Positions 1 through 13,023 are shown, numbered from the stretch's first letter. The stretch is DNA of 64,000 nt from Ancistrus triradiatus (GCA_025084515.1 JAJAGP010000209.1:378841-442840), one strand, 5' to 3'. A program made the numbers and translations. The notes: generated from the letters alone by a model not told the origin.

Positions 1-509
1 AATGTGGTACGAATAGATCAGACACGTCTACCTTGTTGAATTACCTTGTAATTGTAAAGCCAGAGACAGTAGCTCATCTGTGGTTGCACAGTTTGTTAGT
101 CATGCTTTAGCCTTTCATCAGTGGTCACAGGATGCTGCTGACTGGATATTTTTGGTTGGTGGACCATTCTCAGTTCAGCAGTGACATTGAAGTGTTTAAA
201 TTATCCAGCAGCACTGCTGTGTCTGATCCACTCATACCAGCACAACCAGCACTAACACACTAACGCACCACCTCATTAGTGTCACTGCAGTGCTGAGAAT
301 GATTCACCACCCAAATAGTACCTGATCTGTGACGACCCTGTGGGGGTCCTGACCACTTAAGAACAGGGAGAAAGGGGGCTAAGAAAGTATGTAGAGAATG
401 TACAGTCTGTAATTGTAGAACTGCAAAGTGCACCTCAATGGTAAGTGGAGCTGATAAAATGGACAATGAGTGTATAAACAAGGAGGTGATTTTAATGTTT
501 TGGCTGGTA
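1..509. repeat. foldback MITE copy 1 (right half, cut by window start)
   Basis: Right half of a palindromic family whose arms read ..CTCATACCAGCACAACC.., ..CACTGCAGTGCTGAGAATG.. and ..AATGAGTGTATAAACAAGGAGG. The same text, often reverse-complemented, recurs near 20432, 29405, 37139, 42838 and 53896. No coding capacity. Confidence 0.75.
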
Positions 510-1275
510 GGTGAATATATCGTAAAAACACCTAAAATCGCAATGGAATTCGTTCAGTCCTACTGAGCATTATGGCTTGATGACTTTGAATGGAATATCT
601 TGTTGTTCGTGTATCCTTCTTTTAGGAGCAAGATCTTTTGTTGCAGTCAAATTAAGAGCATGGCTTTTCAAAAGTCACCCTTCGTTCATTGTCCTTTCTC
701 TGCTGAAGAACCCCAGAAGAGCTGGGCTTTCTGAAGTTCATGTGATTAAGGGCTCTGCCTCTGTTGTCAGGATGTAAAATGAGATGCATTTAAATCCTCG
801 TCTAACTTATTGACGGATTGTCTTGCCTTTTGACAGGGCATAGAGACTCCTCCTATGAGAGGCATAGAGGCCTAAACAAACACTCCATAAAAGCTGTAAC
901 TACCAAATTACAGAACTGTTGCAGTCTGAATGTAGTTTGCAAAGTCTCATTTTCAGTGAAGGACTACCGCGTCAAAGGATCAGAGGAACTTTATTCCTCT
1001 GAAATACCATACAATCTGTCTCCTCAGTGTCTCCTCAAAATACTTTTTCCACTAGAGGTCTGTCATTTCTCTCTGGTGAAGTACCTTCTTAGTTTGGAGT
1101 ACTCAATGTGCTTAACCTGTTGATTATATGACATAAAATTAATTATATGAACTGAACATGGACATTTTGGGTCGAGACGGTAATGGTGTGCACCATGGTT
1201 GAAAAAAAATCACAAAGAATCATCAGTGTTCAGCTAGTCATAAAATGTAATGTTTTATGATGATATATTGTATTT
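510..1275. other. no gene or repeat recognised
   Basis: Single-copy-looking AT-rich DNA. The open frames at 577-777 and 818-1123 have no recognisable domain, no good start context and no splice logic. Confidence 0.5.
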
Positions 1276-2142
1276 TCCTTTTCCAGTTGACACAGTTCCC
1301 AGGGGTATAAATTAAAAAGTTTGTGTCACGCTTTGGTCAAAATGCCCCAGTGATCAGGAACCACAGCATGCTTCCTATACAAACAGCCCTTTTCGAACGG
1401 AGCAATCTGTTGTGAGCACCTGCTCCTTTAAATTACAATGAGTACACTTAAACCCCTGCTACACTTAAACCCCTCTCTCAATACCCTCTGCAAGTTCTAT
1501 ATACGTTTTGTTGACTTCTATAAAATCAGAAACAAGAAACACTCTGGAATAGGGCTATACTAAAAAATCGATACAGTAATATATCACGATATTTATGTTC
1601 GTTGTATACTACACCAATTTTCAGCTCAATATCTTTTTTTTGTGGGGGGTTTTTTCTGAAAGAAGAAAAAACACGTTTTAAGTGGGGTGTAAACTACAGT
1701 CTCCGCTCCTGTAGATGTCGCAGTACAGTGTTTTGACTCAATTTGTCTGCTGAATGATCACTGCGATGTGATGTATTAAGACCACTCAGATTGTACACCA
1801 TAACTTGTAGTTCAACTGTTTTTATATTTTCAGTGAACTCTATCGTATTATGAAGTCCTTTCCAATACCCACCTGTACTCTGGAAACCTCTTGCATGCCT
1901 TCTCTCATTTTGTGTTACTGACATGCATCTAATAAACTAATAGTGTTAATGTTATTGTTATTCCCGCAGCAAGTAATGGCAACTACTTTCTAAAAAAGAC
2001 ACCTCAGCCATTAGCATAGTTGGTGCTAAACGGCCAAAGAAACACACAGCATAATTATTTTTTAAATACAGGTATGCACAATTTAACAATCATCCGATCA
2101 ACGTCCATCTTAAAAATTATAATAGAAAATAAATAGGTGTCT
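1276..2142. repeat. degenerate MITE, left part (split by a Tc1 insertion)
   Basis: The text around ACACAGTTCCCAGGGGT and TTTGTGTCACGCTTTGGTCA matches 24085-24190, and the part beyond the Tc1 element (about 3833-3990) matches 24920-25000 (TTTTCAGAACTAG). This indicates one old element interrupted by the Tc1 copy at 2145. Borders are approximate. Confidence 0.45.
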
Positions 2143-2144
2143 TA

Positions 2145-3556
2145 CAGTGGTGCTTGAAAGTTTGTGAACCCTTTAGAATTTGCTATATTTCTTCATAAAT
2201 ATGACCTAAAACATCATCCGATTTTCACACAAGTCCTAAAAGTAGATAAAGAGAAACAACTGAGACAAAAATATTATACATGGCCATTTATTTATTGAGG
2301 AGAATGATCCAATATTACATATTAGTAAGTGGCAAAAGTATGTGAACCTTTGATTTCAGTATCTGGTGTGACCCCTTCCCCCCGGGATTCAACTCTGGGA
2401 TGTTGGTGGGTTTCCTCACATTAACTTTGGTAGTCTTTGGTAGAACGACTTGTGTGCTTAGGGTCGTTGTCTTGCTGCATGACCCACCTTCTCTTGAGAT
2501 TCAGTTCATGGACAGATGTCCTGACATTTTCCTTTAGAATTCTCTGATATAATTCAGAATTCATTGTTCCATCAATGATGGCAAGCCGTCCTGGCCCAGA
2601 TGCAGCAAAACAGGCCCAAAACCATCATACTATCACCACCATGTTTCACTGATAGGATAACGTTATTGTGCAGAAATGCAGTGTTTTCCTTTCTCCAAAC
2701 ATAACGCTTTTCTTTAAACCAAAAAGTTCTATTCTGGTCTCATCCGTCCCCAGAACATTCTTCCAGTAGCCTTCTGGCTTGTCCACATGATCTTTAGCAA
2801 ACTGCAGATGAGCAGCAATGTTCTTTTTGGAGAGCAGTGGCTTTCTCCTTGCAACCCTGCCATGCACACAATTGTTGTTCAGTGTTCTTCTGCTGGTGGA
2901 CTCGTGAACATTGGCTAATGTTAATGTGAGAGAGACCTTCAGTTGCTTAGAAGTTATCCTGAGGTCCTTTGTGACCTCGCCCAACTATTACACGCCTTGC
3001 TCTTGGAGTGATCTTTCGCCACTCCTGGGGAGGGTAACAATGGTCTTGAATTTCTTCCATTTGTACACAATTGGTCTGACTGTGGATTGGTGGAGTCCAA
3101 ACTCTTCAAAAACTCTGGTTTTGTAACCTTTTCCAACATGAACAACTCTCTCTCTGAGGTCCTCAGAAATCTCCTTTGTTCGTGCCATGATACATTTCCA
3201 CAAACATGTGTTGTGAAGAGCAGACTTTGATAGATCCCTGTTCTTTAAATAAAACAGGGTGCCCACTCACACCTGATTGTCATCCCATTGACTGAAAACA
3301 CCTGACTCTAATTTCACCTTCAAATTAACTGCTAGTCCTAGAGGTTCACATACTTTTGCCACTCACTACTATCTAATATTGGATGATTTTCCTCAATAAA
3401 TAAATGACCAAGTATAATATTTTTGTCTCATTTTGTTTAACTGGGTTCTCTTTATCTACTTTTAGGACTTGTGTGAAAATGTTATGATGTTTTAGATTAT
3501 ATTTATGCAGAAATATAGAAAATTCTAAAGGGTTCACAAACTTTCAAGCACCACTG
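2145..3556 (-). mobile_element. Tc1-like element, family I, copy A (broken transposase)
   Basis: TIRs CAGTGGTGCTTGAAAGTTTG (left) and its complement at the right end; the left TA is intact, the right flank reads TG. The minus strand encodes pieces of a Tc1 transposase: N-terminal HTH (ISEDLRERVVHVGKGYKTR..), the RRTLNNNCVHGRVARRKPLL region and the GTDETRIELFG catalytic block, spread over several frames. Two internal deletions (near 2375 and 2425) remove the region that would encode the last part of the enzyme. Non-autonomous. Confidence 0.9.
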
Positions 3557-3990
3557 TGTGCACATCCACATGACAGAAAACAAGTACAAGCGAACGCTTG
3601 TGACGCCTGTTGACAGAGAAGAGAATTGCATTCTTGAAGTCAGAAAACTTCAAGATTTTCTAGAAAAGACACACAATTTTGAATGACTGTATTGTATGCT
3701 ACAGCACTGTACTGAGTGTTTTTGTATTGTGTTTGAATCAATGTTGTTGCGCTCTGAGGCGATACCAAGTTGTGTCGGTCTGTACAGCCATTGGTGGAGT
3801 TACTCAAAATAGGGGGCAGTGTAAACCTAATGAGACTACTTATGACACAGGAGGGAGAGCAAAATCTGAACAGCTTGTAGGATGTTTTCAGAACTAGACA
3901 TTCCAAAAAAATTCAGTTTGTAGGCACACATGATACCCAAATGTATGTGGAAAAGCACTGAAAAGGGAGTTTTATTTAATGCCCCCTTTA
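3557..3990. repeat. degenerate MITE, right part
   Basis: Continuation of the element at 1276-2142; TCTGAACAGCTTGTAGGATG and TTTTCAGAACTAG match the copy ending near 25020. Confidence 0.4.
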
Positions 3991-5700
3991 AAATTAGTTT
4001 TAATTGTTTTTTTAAACTGGAAGGTTTTCTTGTCATTTATATTTTGCCTAATTTTAACTTTCTTTCTTTAACTTTCACTATGAATGCACTCTACATAGAG
4101 TATAATGTAATATAGTTTACAGACAGAGCAAACACATCTCCTGGTATTTTAACACCGTTTGTGGAAGTTTGCATTCAGCCCTTTCTCTCTTTAGTAAGAT
4201 GAAATTATTGCAACATTTGGCCTCACTGGGTTGTTCCCAGTGCCATTGCAGCTGACCACTGGACTATTGGAGCCCAGTAAGGGAGATGAGCACTATAACA
4301 GATTTTCATTATAACATGTACACCATTAACCTGTTTTTTTTATTTTATTTCCTGTCAAAGAACAATTTATGAATTTAAGTTAGTCCCCATCTCACAGCAT
4401 TTCAAAATTCCTCCTCTAACCCCTCATGACAGAAATGAGTAGAGAGCATCTTGAATTTGGATTAATAACTATCCTGTATTACCCTACTCTGCTTTTCTTA
4501 ATCATAGAAAAGGCCATTTCCAATAGTTGCCTCCAGACAAGTAGTGATGAAGATGGCTTGACAAGTGGTGTAGTGATATTACAGAGACATACAGACAGCA
4601 GAGAGACTGACCTGTCTGCTTTACAAGGAAGCAATTTGCATCACGCCAGGGCCCTGGCCTTGAATTTGCATGTAAAACCACGTGAACACTGGTGATGAAT
4701 AAATAGATACAATAGACGTCCTACCTGAAATGGATTATATTGAGCTTTCTACAAACTTCTCCCCAAGCAGCAAGGGTAATGCATTTCTGCTGGTACAAAG
4801 TGGTGCTGTATCGGGTGATATTACCAGTCTAAGGTAAACATTAGTTATTCTGTTAATTGTATCATTTTATATGATATTATAATGTAGTGTTGTTTAAGAG
4901 GATTTTGAAGATATTTGAGGGTGAAGGACATTTTTTTTTTAGTTATTTGAATGGTGTTCTAAAGGAATGTCTTGATTGTAGGGGAATGGTATTGTCGTCT
5001 TTGTCAGGACAGACTGCAGCTTGTGTCCGGATATTTAGGAGGTAATGTATAAGCAATATTTTCCAGCATTTTACTGTAGTTATGCTGAATTTCTCAGTTT
5101 CTGTATTATCAAAGCTTGGATATTACATACAGGACTATTCAGGTCTCATCACTGCCCATGTATGTTGCTATCTTACTTGTTTGTTGCTGTAGGGTTTTGA
5201 CACTTTATACAAAGCATGATAATGAATATGTACATGTGCAAAGATATTTTATTTGTGCATATTTATTCCTTACTATAAGCCAATGTCTTGCGTTCCTGTA
5301 TTCCTAGAGATATTTGACTTTTTGTTTGTTCTTCAGTTTAACTTTCTTGGAAAAAACAAATGTCCTTTTATTGAGGAAGCTCTGTGCCCATCCTAGGCAG
5401 ACCTCCATGGTAACTGAGTTGAGTTTATTAAACTGTGTGTCGCATGTTTGTAAGGCATAATTGGAGTCTTTTTTTCTGCTGCCCCGGGAGAGCATCCTGC
5501 AGCAAATCAAGGAGTTTGACATGTCTGACTCTCCTGTTTGTTCTGCATCAAATCTAGTCATGTTTAGAAGTTAACATGCTGTAACTGGAGTAAAGAAAGG
5601 CATTTTATGCAATATCACTGTGCACAGACTCATATGCAGGCGAGGTTTCATGTGACAACACTCTGATCTTAACTGTTTCAGATAAGATGTACTGTCATGT
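3991..5700. other. no gene recognised
   Basis: AT-rich, apparently single-copy DNA with no splice-bounded coding signal and no clear repeat. Short open frames at 4426-4695 and 5116-5307 show no domain. Confidence 0.5.
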
Positions 5701-5702
5701 TA

Positions 5703-6896
5703 CAGTGGTGCTTGAAAGTTTGTGAGCCCTTTAGAATTTTCTATACTTCTGCATGAATATGACCTAAAACATCAGATTTTCCCACAAGTCCTAAAAGTAG
5801 ATAGAGAACCCAGTTAAACAAATGAGACAAAAATATTATACTTGGTCATTTTTTTATTGAGCAAAATGATCCAATATTACATATTAGTGTGTGGCAAAAG
5901 TATGTGAACGTTTGCTTTCAGTATGGATAGTCCATTCCTCTGTACAGAACAGCTTCAATTCTGGGATGTTGGTGGGTTTCCTCACATTAACTGCTCGCTT
6001 CAGGTCCTTCCACAACATTTTGATTGGATTAAGGTCAGGACTTTGACTTGGCCATTCCAAAACATTAACTTTATTCTTCTTTAACCATTCTTTGGTAGAA
6101 CGACTTGTGTGCTTAGGGTCGTTGTCTTGCTGCATGACCACCTTCTCTTGAGATTCAGTTCATGGACAGATGTTCTGACATTTTCCTTTAGAATTCTCAG
6201 ATATAATTCAGAATTTATTGTTCCATCAATGATGGCAAGCCGTCCTGGCCCAGATGCAGTAAAACAGGCCCAAACCATAATACTACCACCACCATGTTTC
6301 ACAGATGGGATAAGGTTCTTAGTCTGGAATGCAGTGTTTTCCTTTCTCCAAACATAACGCTTTTCTTTTAAACCAAAAGTTCTATTTTGGTCTCATATAT
6401 CTTCCAATAGCCTTCTGGCTTGTCCATGTGATCTTTATCTAACTGCAGACGAGCAGCAATGTTCTTTTTGGAGAGCAGTGGCTTTCTCCTTGCAGCCCTG
6501 CCATGCACACAATTGTTGTTCAGTGTTCTTCTGATGGTGGACTCATGAACATTAACATTAGCCAATGTGAGAGAGGCCTTCAGTTGCTTAGAAGTTACCC
6601 TGGGGTCCTTTGTGACCTCATCAACTATTACAACTATTACACGCCTTGCTCTTGGGGAGTGATTTTTGTTGGTCGACCACTCCTGGGGAGGGTAACAATG
6701 GTCTTGAATTTCCTCCATTTGTACAGAATCTGTCTGACTGTGGATTGGTGGAGTCCAAACTCTTTAGAGATGGTTTTGTAACCTTTTCCAGCCTGTTGAG
6801 CATCAACAACTCTGATGTTCTCAGAAATCTCCTTTGTTCGTGCCATGATACACTTCCACAAATGTGTTGTGAAGAGCAGACTGTTCTTTAAATAAA
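5703..6896 (-). mobile_element. Tc1-like element, family I, copy B (truncated)
   Basis: Left TIR CAGTGGTGCTTGAAAGTTTG with TA at 5701-5702; the right end is lost at about 6896 and replaced by a fragment of another relic. Minus-strand pieces: HTH (GLHQSTVRQILYKWRKFKTI), GGGSIMVWACFTASGPGRLA and VMQQDNDPKHTSRSTKEWL. In the last block the motif reads SPDLNPIKMLW, with Lys where the catalytic Glu of the DD34E triad belongs. It cannot encode an active enzyme. Confidence 0.9.
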
Positions 6897-7122
6897 AAAA
6901 TGCTGCAACATTTCACACTTAATACTTGCCACTGTTGTCTATATAAGCAGTTTTTTCAGCACTTTTAGATTTTTTTTTTTAATGCTTCATACAAATTTCC
7001 TGTATTTTCTGGTTGTATTCTGATAAAGAGAACGTAATAATTATTTATGGTCATTATACTATTGCTAAAACCATGGTATATCTAATCTACTGCTGGCCTG
7101 AAACTTTTTCACAGTACTGTAC
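6897..7122 (-). repeat. duplicated 225-bp relic fragment
   Basis: Nearly identical to 8961-9182 (one G/A change and a poly-T length difference over about 222 bp), in direct orientation. It lies exactly between the broken right end of Tc1 copy B and the broken left end of Tc1 copy C, so it seems to be a local duplication of the relic at 8703-9183. Confidence 0.8.
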
Positions 7123-8572
7123 ACTTCTTCAACTATGAGAGACAAAATTAGGAAAAAAAAAACAGGAAATCACAATGTAGTGTTTCTTAAAGAATTTAAT
7201 TGTAAATCATGGTGGAAAATAAGTATTTGGTCACCCACAAACAAGCAAGATTTCTGGCTCTCTTAGACCTGTAACTTCTTTAAGAAGCTCTTCTGTCCTC
7301 CACTCATTACCTGTATTAATGGCACCTGTTTCACTTCGTTATCTGTATAAAAGACACCTGTCCACAGCCTCAAACAGTCAGACTCCAAACTCAACCATGG
7401 CCAAGACCATAGAGCTGTCGAAGGACACCAGGAAGAAAATTTCCTGCACCAGGCTGGAAAGAGTGAATCTACAGGCAAGCAGGTTCGTGTGAATAAATCA
7501 ACTGTGGGAGCAATTGTAAAAAATGGAAGACATAAAGACCATTGATAATCTTTCTTGATCTGGGGCTCCATGCAAGATCTAATCCCGTGGGGTCAAAATG
7601 ATCATGAGAACAGTGAGCAAATATCCCAGAACTACACAGAGGGACCTGATGAATGACCTGCAGAGAGCTGGGACCAAAGTAACAAAGGCTACCATCAGTA
7701 ACACACTATGCCGAGAGGGGACTCAGATCCTGCAGTGCCAGGCGTGTCCCCCTGCTTAAGCCGGCACATGTCCAGGCCTGTCTGAAGTTTGCCAGAGAGC
7801 ATATGGATGATCCAGAGGAGGATTGGGAGAATATCATGTGGGTCAGATGAAAACAAAATAGAACTTTTTAGTAATAAAAACTCAACTGGAGGAAGAAGAA
7901 TGCTGAGTTGCATCCCAAGAACACCATACCTACTGTGAAACATGGGGGTGGAAACATCATGCTTTGGGGCTGTTTTTCTGCAGAGGGGACAGGACGACTG
8001 GTCCATGTTAAGGGAAGAATGAACGGGGCCATGTATCGTATCATGATGGAACGTGGCTGGGTCTTCCAGCATGACAATGATCACAAACACACTGCTCGGA
8101 CAATGAAGGAGTGGCTCCGTAAAAAGAATTTCAAGGTCCTGGAGTGGCCTAGCCAGTCTTCAGACCTCAACAACATAGAAAATTTGTGGAGGGAATTGAA
8201 AGTCCGTGTTGCCCCCAAAAACATCACTGCTCTAGAGGAGATCTGCATGGAGGAATGGGCCAAAATACCAGCTACAGTTTGTGCAAACCTGGTGAAGACT
8301 TACAGGAAATGTTTGAGCTTTGTCATTGCCAACAAAGGTTATGTTATAAAGTATTGAGTTGAATTTTTGTTATTTACCAAATACTTATTCGCCACCATTA
8401 TTTACAATTAAGTTCTTTAAAAATCCTACAATGTGATTTCCTGGGTTTTATTTTGTCATTTTGTCTCTCATAGTTGAAGTGTACCTATGATGAAAATTAC
8501 AGACCTCTCTCATCTTTCTAAGTCGGAGAACTTGCACAATCAATATCTGACTAAATACTTTTTTTGTGAACT
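7121..8572 (+). mobile_element. Tc1-like element, family II, copy C (left-truncated)
   Basis: Begins inside the left TIR (CTTCAACTATGAGAGACAAA) and has a worn right end. Plus-strand transposase remnants start at a Met near 7396. The C-terminal half is open at 7908-8357 (NTIPTVKHGGGNIMLWGCF, VFQHDNDHKHTARTMKEWL, SSDLNNIENLWRELK). The second Asp and the Glu of the triad are kept in this part, but upstream frames are shifted. Family members normally have a 1.6-kb length with a roughly 340-residue transposase. Confidence 0.88.
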
Positions 8573-8702
8573 TTGTTCACTGTCATTAGTAGTTCTTTAT
8601 ATTCAAAATGATATGCATTGCAATTAATTGGCGGGGTTAGTGTATTAGAACATTGCACCACCTGAGCATTCAATACACACATTAACCAAGTAAAATGTGG
8701 TA

Positions 8703-9183
8703 CTACACAAAAGTCTTATATGATATTTGTTGTTTAAGTAAATGGTGTAATGACCATATATGACGTATCAGTGACTGGACCCAAAAATTTAAAACTTTTA
8801 AAACAATCAGCATGTCTTGTCTTTTCCACCCTGTTCCTCCTCTGAAAAATTTTATTTTTTTTTGTTGTTGTTTTGCTGCTACCCTTCCAAAAAGGCCATT
8901 CCTGATCAAGCTTCTTCAGACTGTGGAAGACTCAATTTGGTATCTTGATGAAGCTGCCAGATGCTGCAACATTTCACACTTAATACTTGCCACTGTTGTC
9001 TATATAAGCAGTTTTTTCAGCACTTTTAGATTTTTTTTTTAATGCTTCATACAAATTTCCTGTATTTTCTAGTTGTATTCTGATAAAGAGAACGTAATAA
9101 TTATTTATGGTCATTATACTATTGCTAAAACCATGGTATATCTAATCTACTGCTGGCCTGAAACTTTTTCACAGTACTGTATA
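8703..9183 (-). mobile_element. non-autonomous Tc1-type relic ('AAAAGTCTTAGGCCA' family)
   Basis: Reverse complement matches 39686-39965 and 52768-53042: an end like ACTGTGCAAAAGTCTTAGGC, then ATACAAGCAGAAAATA, and a TCAGGAAT..TTTTTGGAAGGG block. No open transposase. It is the source of the 6897-7122 duplicate. Confidence 0.6.
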
Positions 9184-9185
9184 TC

Positions 9186-9436
9186 AGTGGATTGGAATAA
9201 AAAAGATTACTGCTTAATAGTGGATTGTTGCCTTAACAATTGACTACAATCAGGATGTGTATTACAGTACTAACTCTGAATAATACATTTGTCTTGAGCT
9301 AATATTTAGTTAAGATTTCTTCTTGGTTTATTTAGTGATGTTTGTTATTCTTCACTCAGTATTGCCGATATAATAAAGGACCTGATATTTGCCTTTCATA
9401 AGTAAAACTATGAATTTATAATGAGGGACCAAAGGT
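9186..9436. other. no feature recognised
   Basis: AT-rich single-copy-looking DNA between two repeats. Confidence 0.4.
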
Positions 9437-9720
9437 TATGCCATTTACAGCATTTATCCCTTATCTAGAGCGACTTATAGTTGTGCTTTGTATTTTTTTT
9501 TAGTAGATATTACCTCATGCTAATACAATAGCCTACAACCCAAGAACACCATCCTGGTCAAATGTGTAGGTAAAAACAACAAAACCTTGTCCAGAGCAAC
9601 CGATACAGTAGTGCAATGAACAAAACAAGTAATTGTGGGACCCAGCAGTGGTAGTGCTGTGACCTGAACCCATCTTCTGGTCAGTCGTCCAATACCTTAG
9701 TACTCAAGTTCAAAGTTTAA
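9437..9720 (-). repeat. decayed tRNA-SINE copy (minus)
   Basis: Complement of the SINE 3' part is visible (ATTTACAGCATTTATCCCTTATC, AGAGCGACTTATAG) followed by a worn head (GGACCCAGCAGTGGTAG, TGACCTGAACCCATCTTCTG). More diverged than the other copies in the window. Confidence 0.5.
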
Positions 9721-10785
9721 AGAGTCTTATTACTGTAAGTAAGCTCACTGGACAAAACATTAGTCACCTGTGACTAAAATGTATCTAATGGTGTGCAATA
9801 CCTCTTCAAACATGAATAACAACTGTGATTCGTTTTGGCATGTATTGGACAAGTTTCTGGATGTAGGTGACATCAGTGTACAATCTTGTTCATTTTTCCA
9901 GGTAGTCTTATAGATTTGCTTTGAAGATTCCATTACATAATAGCTTAATACTCCAGTGTTCACATTTTAAACTTCCTTTCACTTTCTATCTTTCTCACGC
10001 TATTGTTTACCTGAAGTGAACCAGGACTATTCACTTTCTCCATATATGGTCGTGCAAGTCCAAATGCTCCTCCTACTGTGGAATCACCTTTTTCAGCTTT
10101 GGAAGGACATTTTGTTAATTAATCCATGCCTGGATGCTGGAATCTCACAATCGTAATTGAGTCATTGCTCTGATATGTATCTGTTTCCTGCTCATCCCTT
10201 TCTATGTCATTGCTGCCTGTCTGTGCATGTCTCAGACGTCTTTGTGCTTTGACCAGCTGTTCTTTCACCTTGCTGTCTTGGCTTTTAGACTTTCATTTTG
10301 AGTAGAGAAGAGAGTTTCTCAAAAGTGTACGATCTGTGAAAGAATTTAAGTGACTCTTGACAGGTGTGAGGAATTTTGTTTTTGGAAAACAGTGGAATGT
10401 GGCCACCTGCTAAGGTCATTTTCCAAGCATGTTGGGTGATGATTAACTTCTCAACAGTAAGGTGCTTATTTAGAATATTTTCCAGGTTGGCGTTGAAATG
10501 TTTTTTCTTTTCTTTTTTTTTTTTAACCTGTTTCAAGATACAGATTAACACTAAGATTAAACTTGGTTACAGTATCAATGCTAATAAGCTTTTCTACTGT
10601 TGGGCTTGCAGACTGATGTGAGAGTTGGAGTACCCCTGGTTTTACTAAGTGACCACAGGAATGGCTCATTAAAATTTGTATGGATTCATTTTTAACAATT
10701 CTAATGCATGAAAATACTGAAAGAGGATTCTCCAGTTGTTTCCCCAACTCTTTTTTTTTTTTATTTGTTTGTTTGTTTGTTTGTG
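9721..10785. other. no gene recognised
   Basis: Nothing gene-like. The segment near 9750-9965 (CTCACTGGACAAAACATTAG) looks like an old DNA-transposon remnant but has no second copy here. A T/GTTT simple repeat lies at 10749-10782. Confidence 0.4.
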
Positions 10786-11082
10786 GGGAAACGTGGTGGT
10801 ACAAGTAGTTAGCACTGTTGATTCATGGCTCCAGAGATTACCTGTTCGATTTATGGTCTGGACTCTGTGTGGAGTTTGCATGTTCTCCCTGTGTCTGTGT
10901 GGGTTTACTCCAGGTACTGCAGTTTCCTTCCACATTGCAAAGACATGCTTAAGGTTAACTGGTCTTTCTAAAGTGTCTGTGCATGTGTGTGCATGGAGGG
11001 GGTGTGCCCTCTGTGCTACTGGTTAGGTCCTTGGTCCCCACAACTCTGGATTAAGTGGGTATGAATATTAGTGAATGAAATT
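10786..11082 (+). repeat. SINE-type repeat, family 2
   Basis: Contains GGAGTTTGCATGTTCTCCCT, GTGTGGGTTTACTCCAGGTA and CCACATTGCAAAGACATGC, shared with 15186-15436, 22676-22918 and the complement of 61487-61770. The head has a CGTGGTGGTACAAGTAGTTAGC box-A-like start. Confidence 0.65.
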
Positions 11083-11179
11083 GTTTGTTCCCTGCAAACA
11101 TGTACAGGGCCTGTTAAATCATTGTACCACTTTGCACTTTTTTTGTCTTAATCTAAATAACCTAAAATCAAACCCCATT

Positions 11180-11982
11180 ATTTTTTCTGGCTTTACTTAC
11201 AGGATCGGAAGATGTATTTGTCCCTTTATTTAATCTAGAGCTACATTTTGCTACAACTGCAGCCGTTAGGCTTTTTGGATACGGCTCTACTAGCTTTGCA
11301 CACCTAGATTAGGGATATTTGTCTCGTCTTCCACTATCTGCTAGTGGGCCAATAGTTTTCCTCAAGAAATGTAGTGAATTTCGCACAGTGGTAGATGTGC
11401 CATTCCATTTTATCTTTAATCATGTGCCAGTTAGCCAGTCCCTGTGGAAGAACAACAGCCCCATAACATTGTTACCAGTGCCATGCTTCACAGTAGGCAT
11501 GGTGTGTTTTTGGTTTTGGTGCTGTGCTGTTGTGTTTGTGCCACATTGCTTTGAGTTCAGTCAAAACAACTAAATGTTGGTCTCATCTGAACATAAAATC
11601 GTTTTTCATGTGGCGTCAGAAGCGCATATGAGACTTAGTCTGCCATACAGAACAGCTTGTGTGATTGTCTTATGAACAGACCGACCAGTAAAGACCTAAG
11701 TCCTAAATATTTTTGCCATTGGCCTTTTGGTAGCTTTCCTGATCAATATCCTTCAGGCATACAACTTGGAGGCATGGTTCAGTTTAAGCAAGGTGTTGGT
11801 GGTGTCACAGACTTTCTACTAAAATAATACTCTGAATGGTACTCCAAGATGTAGTTAAAGGCTCGGAAATCTTTTTGTGTCTCTCTCCTAATTTGTGCCT
11901 TTCCACAACTGTTTTAAAAGCACCTTTCCAACCATGTAATTTCTTACATCACCATGTAATGGTGGTTCAGCTGGTTTTATGC
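11180..11982 (-). mobile_element. old Tc1-like relic
   Basis: The complement of 11440-11510 encodes a worn version of the TVKHGG / G..V..WGCF transposase core (CCATGCTTCACAGTAGGCAT is shared with younger copies). Frames are destroyed and ends are not visible, so the limits are a guess. Confidence 0.4.
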
Positions 11983-13018
11983 TGAAAAAGTCATCAATAT
12001 ACTCTAAACTAACTGATCTAACCCAAACCAGGTTTTTTTTCAATGAATCAATTCTAATTATTGAACATAGATTAAAATGTTACTTCCATGTTGATTTTGA
12101 AGGTTAAAATGTCTGAATACTGGTGGAATAGGTTAATTTGTTGGCATGGATTTTGACAGGATTTGATGATTTTCTATCGGTACTGTAAGTTGACAGCTTA
12201 ATTAAAACAATATATGACCTTTTCCAGATGAATAAGAAGTAGCAGGTTGCTGTTGGTAAAGCTGTCTCCTATGTGGTTTAATGTGAAATGAAACTAAGTA
12301 ACCTGGTTACAGAATTTGCTCATTCAAATTTCTGGCTTTCAGATCATGCAAATAGTTTTAGGGAACTAACTCCAAGACAGACGTCAGAGCTGCATCTTTG
12401 CCAATGTAAACTATGATGCATTGTTTAAAATATCAGACCCAGTCACTGCACATGTTATTTCTCGTGGACATTTATTACTGCTGTATGCCATATTGTGAAA
12501 CAATTCTCCCGGCATAGTTAAAGACTCCCTCAGTGTGATCTAACAAACATTTCCCCAATAGTTATTATTTAACTAAGTGTGTTTTGCTTATCTACGCTGG
12601 TGTGTTTACTCTGTCAGCATACATGCCTGTTCCCTGCCTTGTATACAGCACATGAAACTACTCTGCTATGCTGAGAGCTTATTCACCCGGAGTGTGGAGT
12701 GATAATATATCAGCACTTTTTACAAATTATTTCATGGTTCGCTTTTCTGGAGCAAATCCAGAAAATTATTATTAATAATTACCACTTTCAAATAAATCTT
12801 CTTTTGTCCCCTGTACAGTTCATCTAGGCTTCTAAAGCAGTCCCTGTAAATTGCTAATTAAATGAGATTTTTAGGAAAACATGTATATTCTTGAAAAAAA
12901 GGAACTACTTCATTGTTTTAAACTAGTAAAAACATTGACCAGGACACATAGGCAAGACCAAGACACAATCAAGTTAAGACTGAGATCAGATTAAGATTTC
13001 TTTTCATAATTCATGGAA

Positions 13019-13020
<2 letters not shown>
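11983..13020. other. repeat-free, no gene
   Basis: No coding exon seen. AT-rich single-copy-looking DNA. An exact POU octamer ATGCAAAT stands at 12346-12353; by itself it proves nothing. Confidence 0.4.

Positions 13021-13023
<3 letters not shown>

Noticed and set aside
12346..12353. POU octamer enhancer
   Set aside because: A single 8-mer match is expected by chance in 64 kb of AT-rich DNA.
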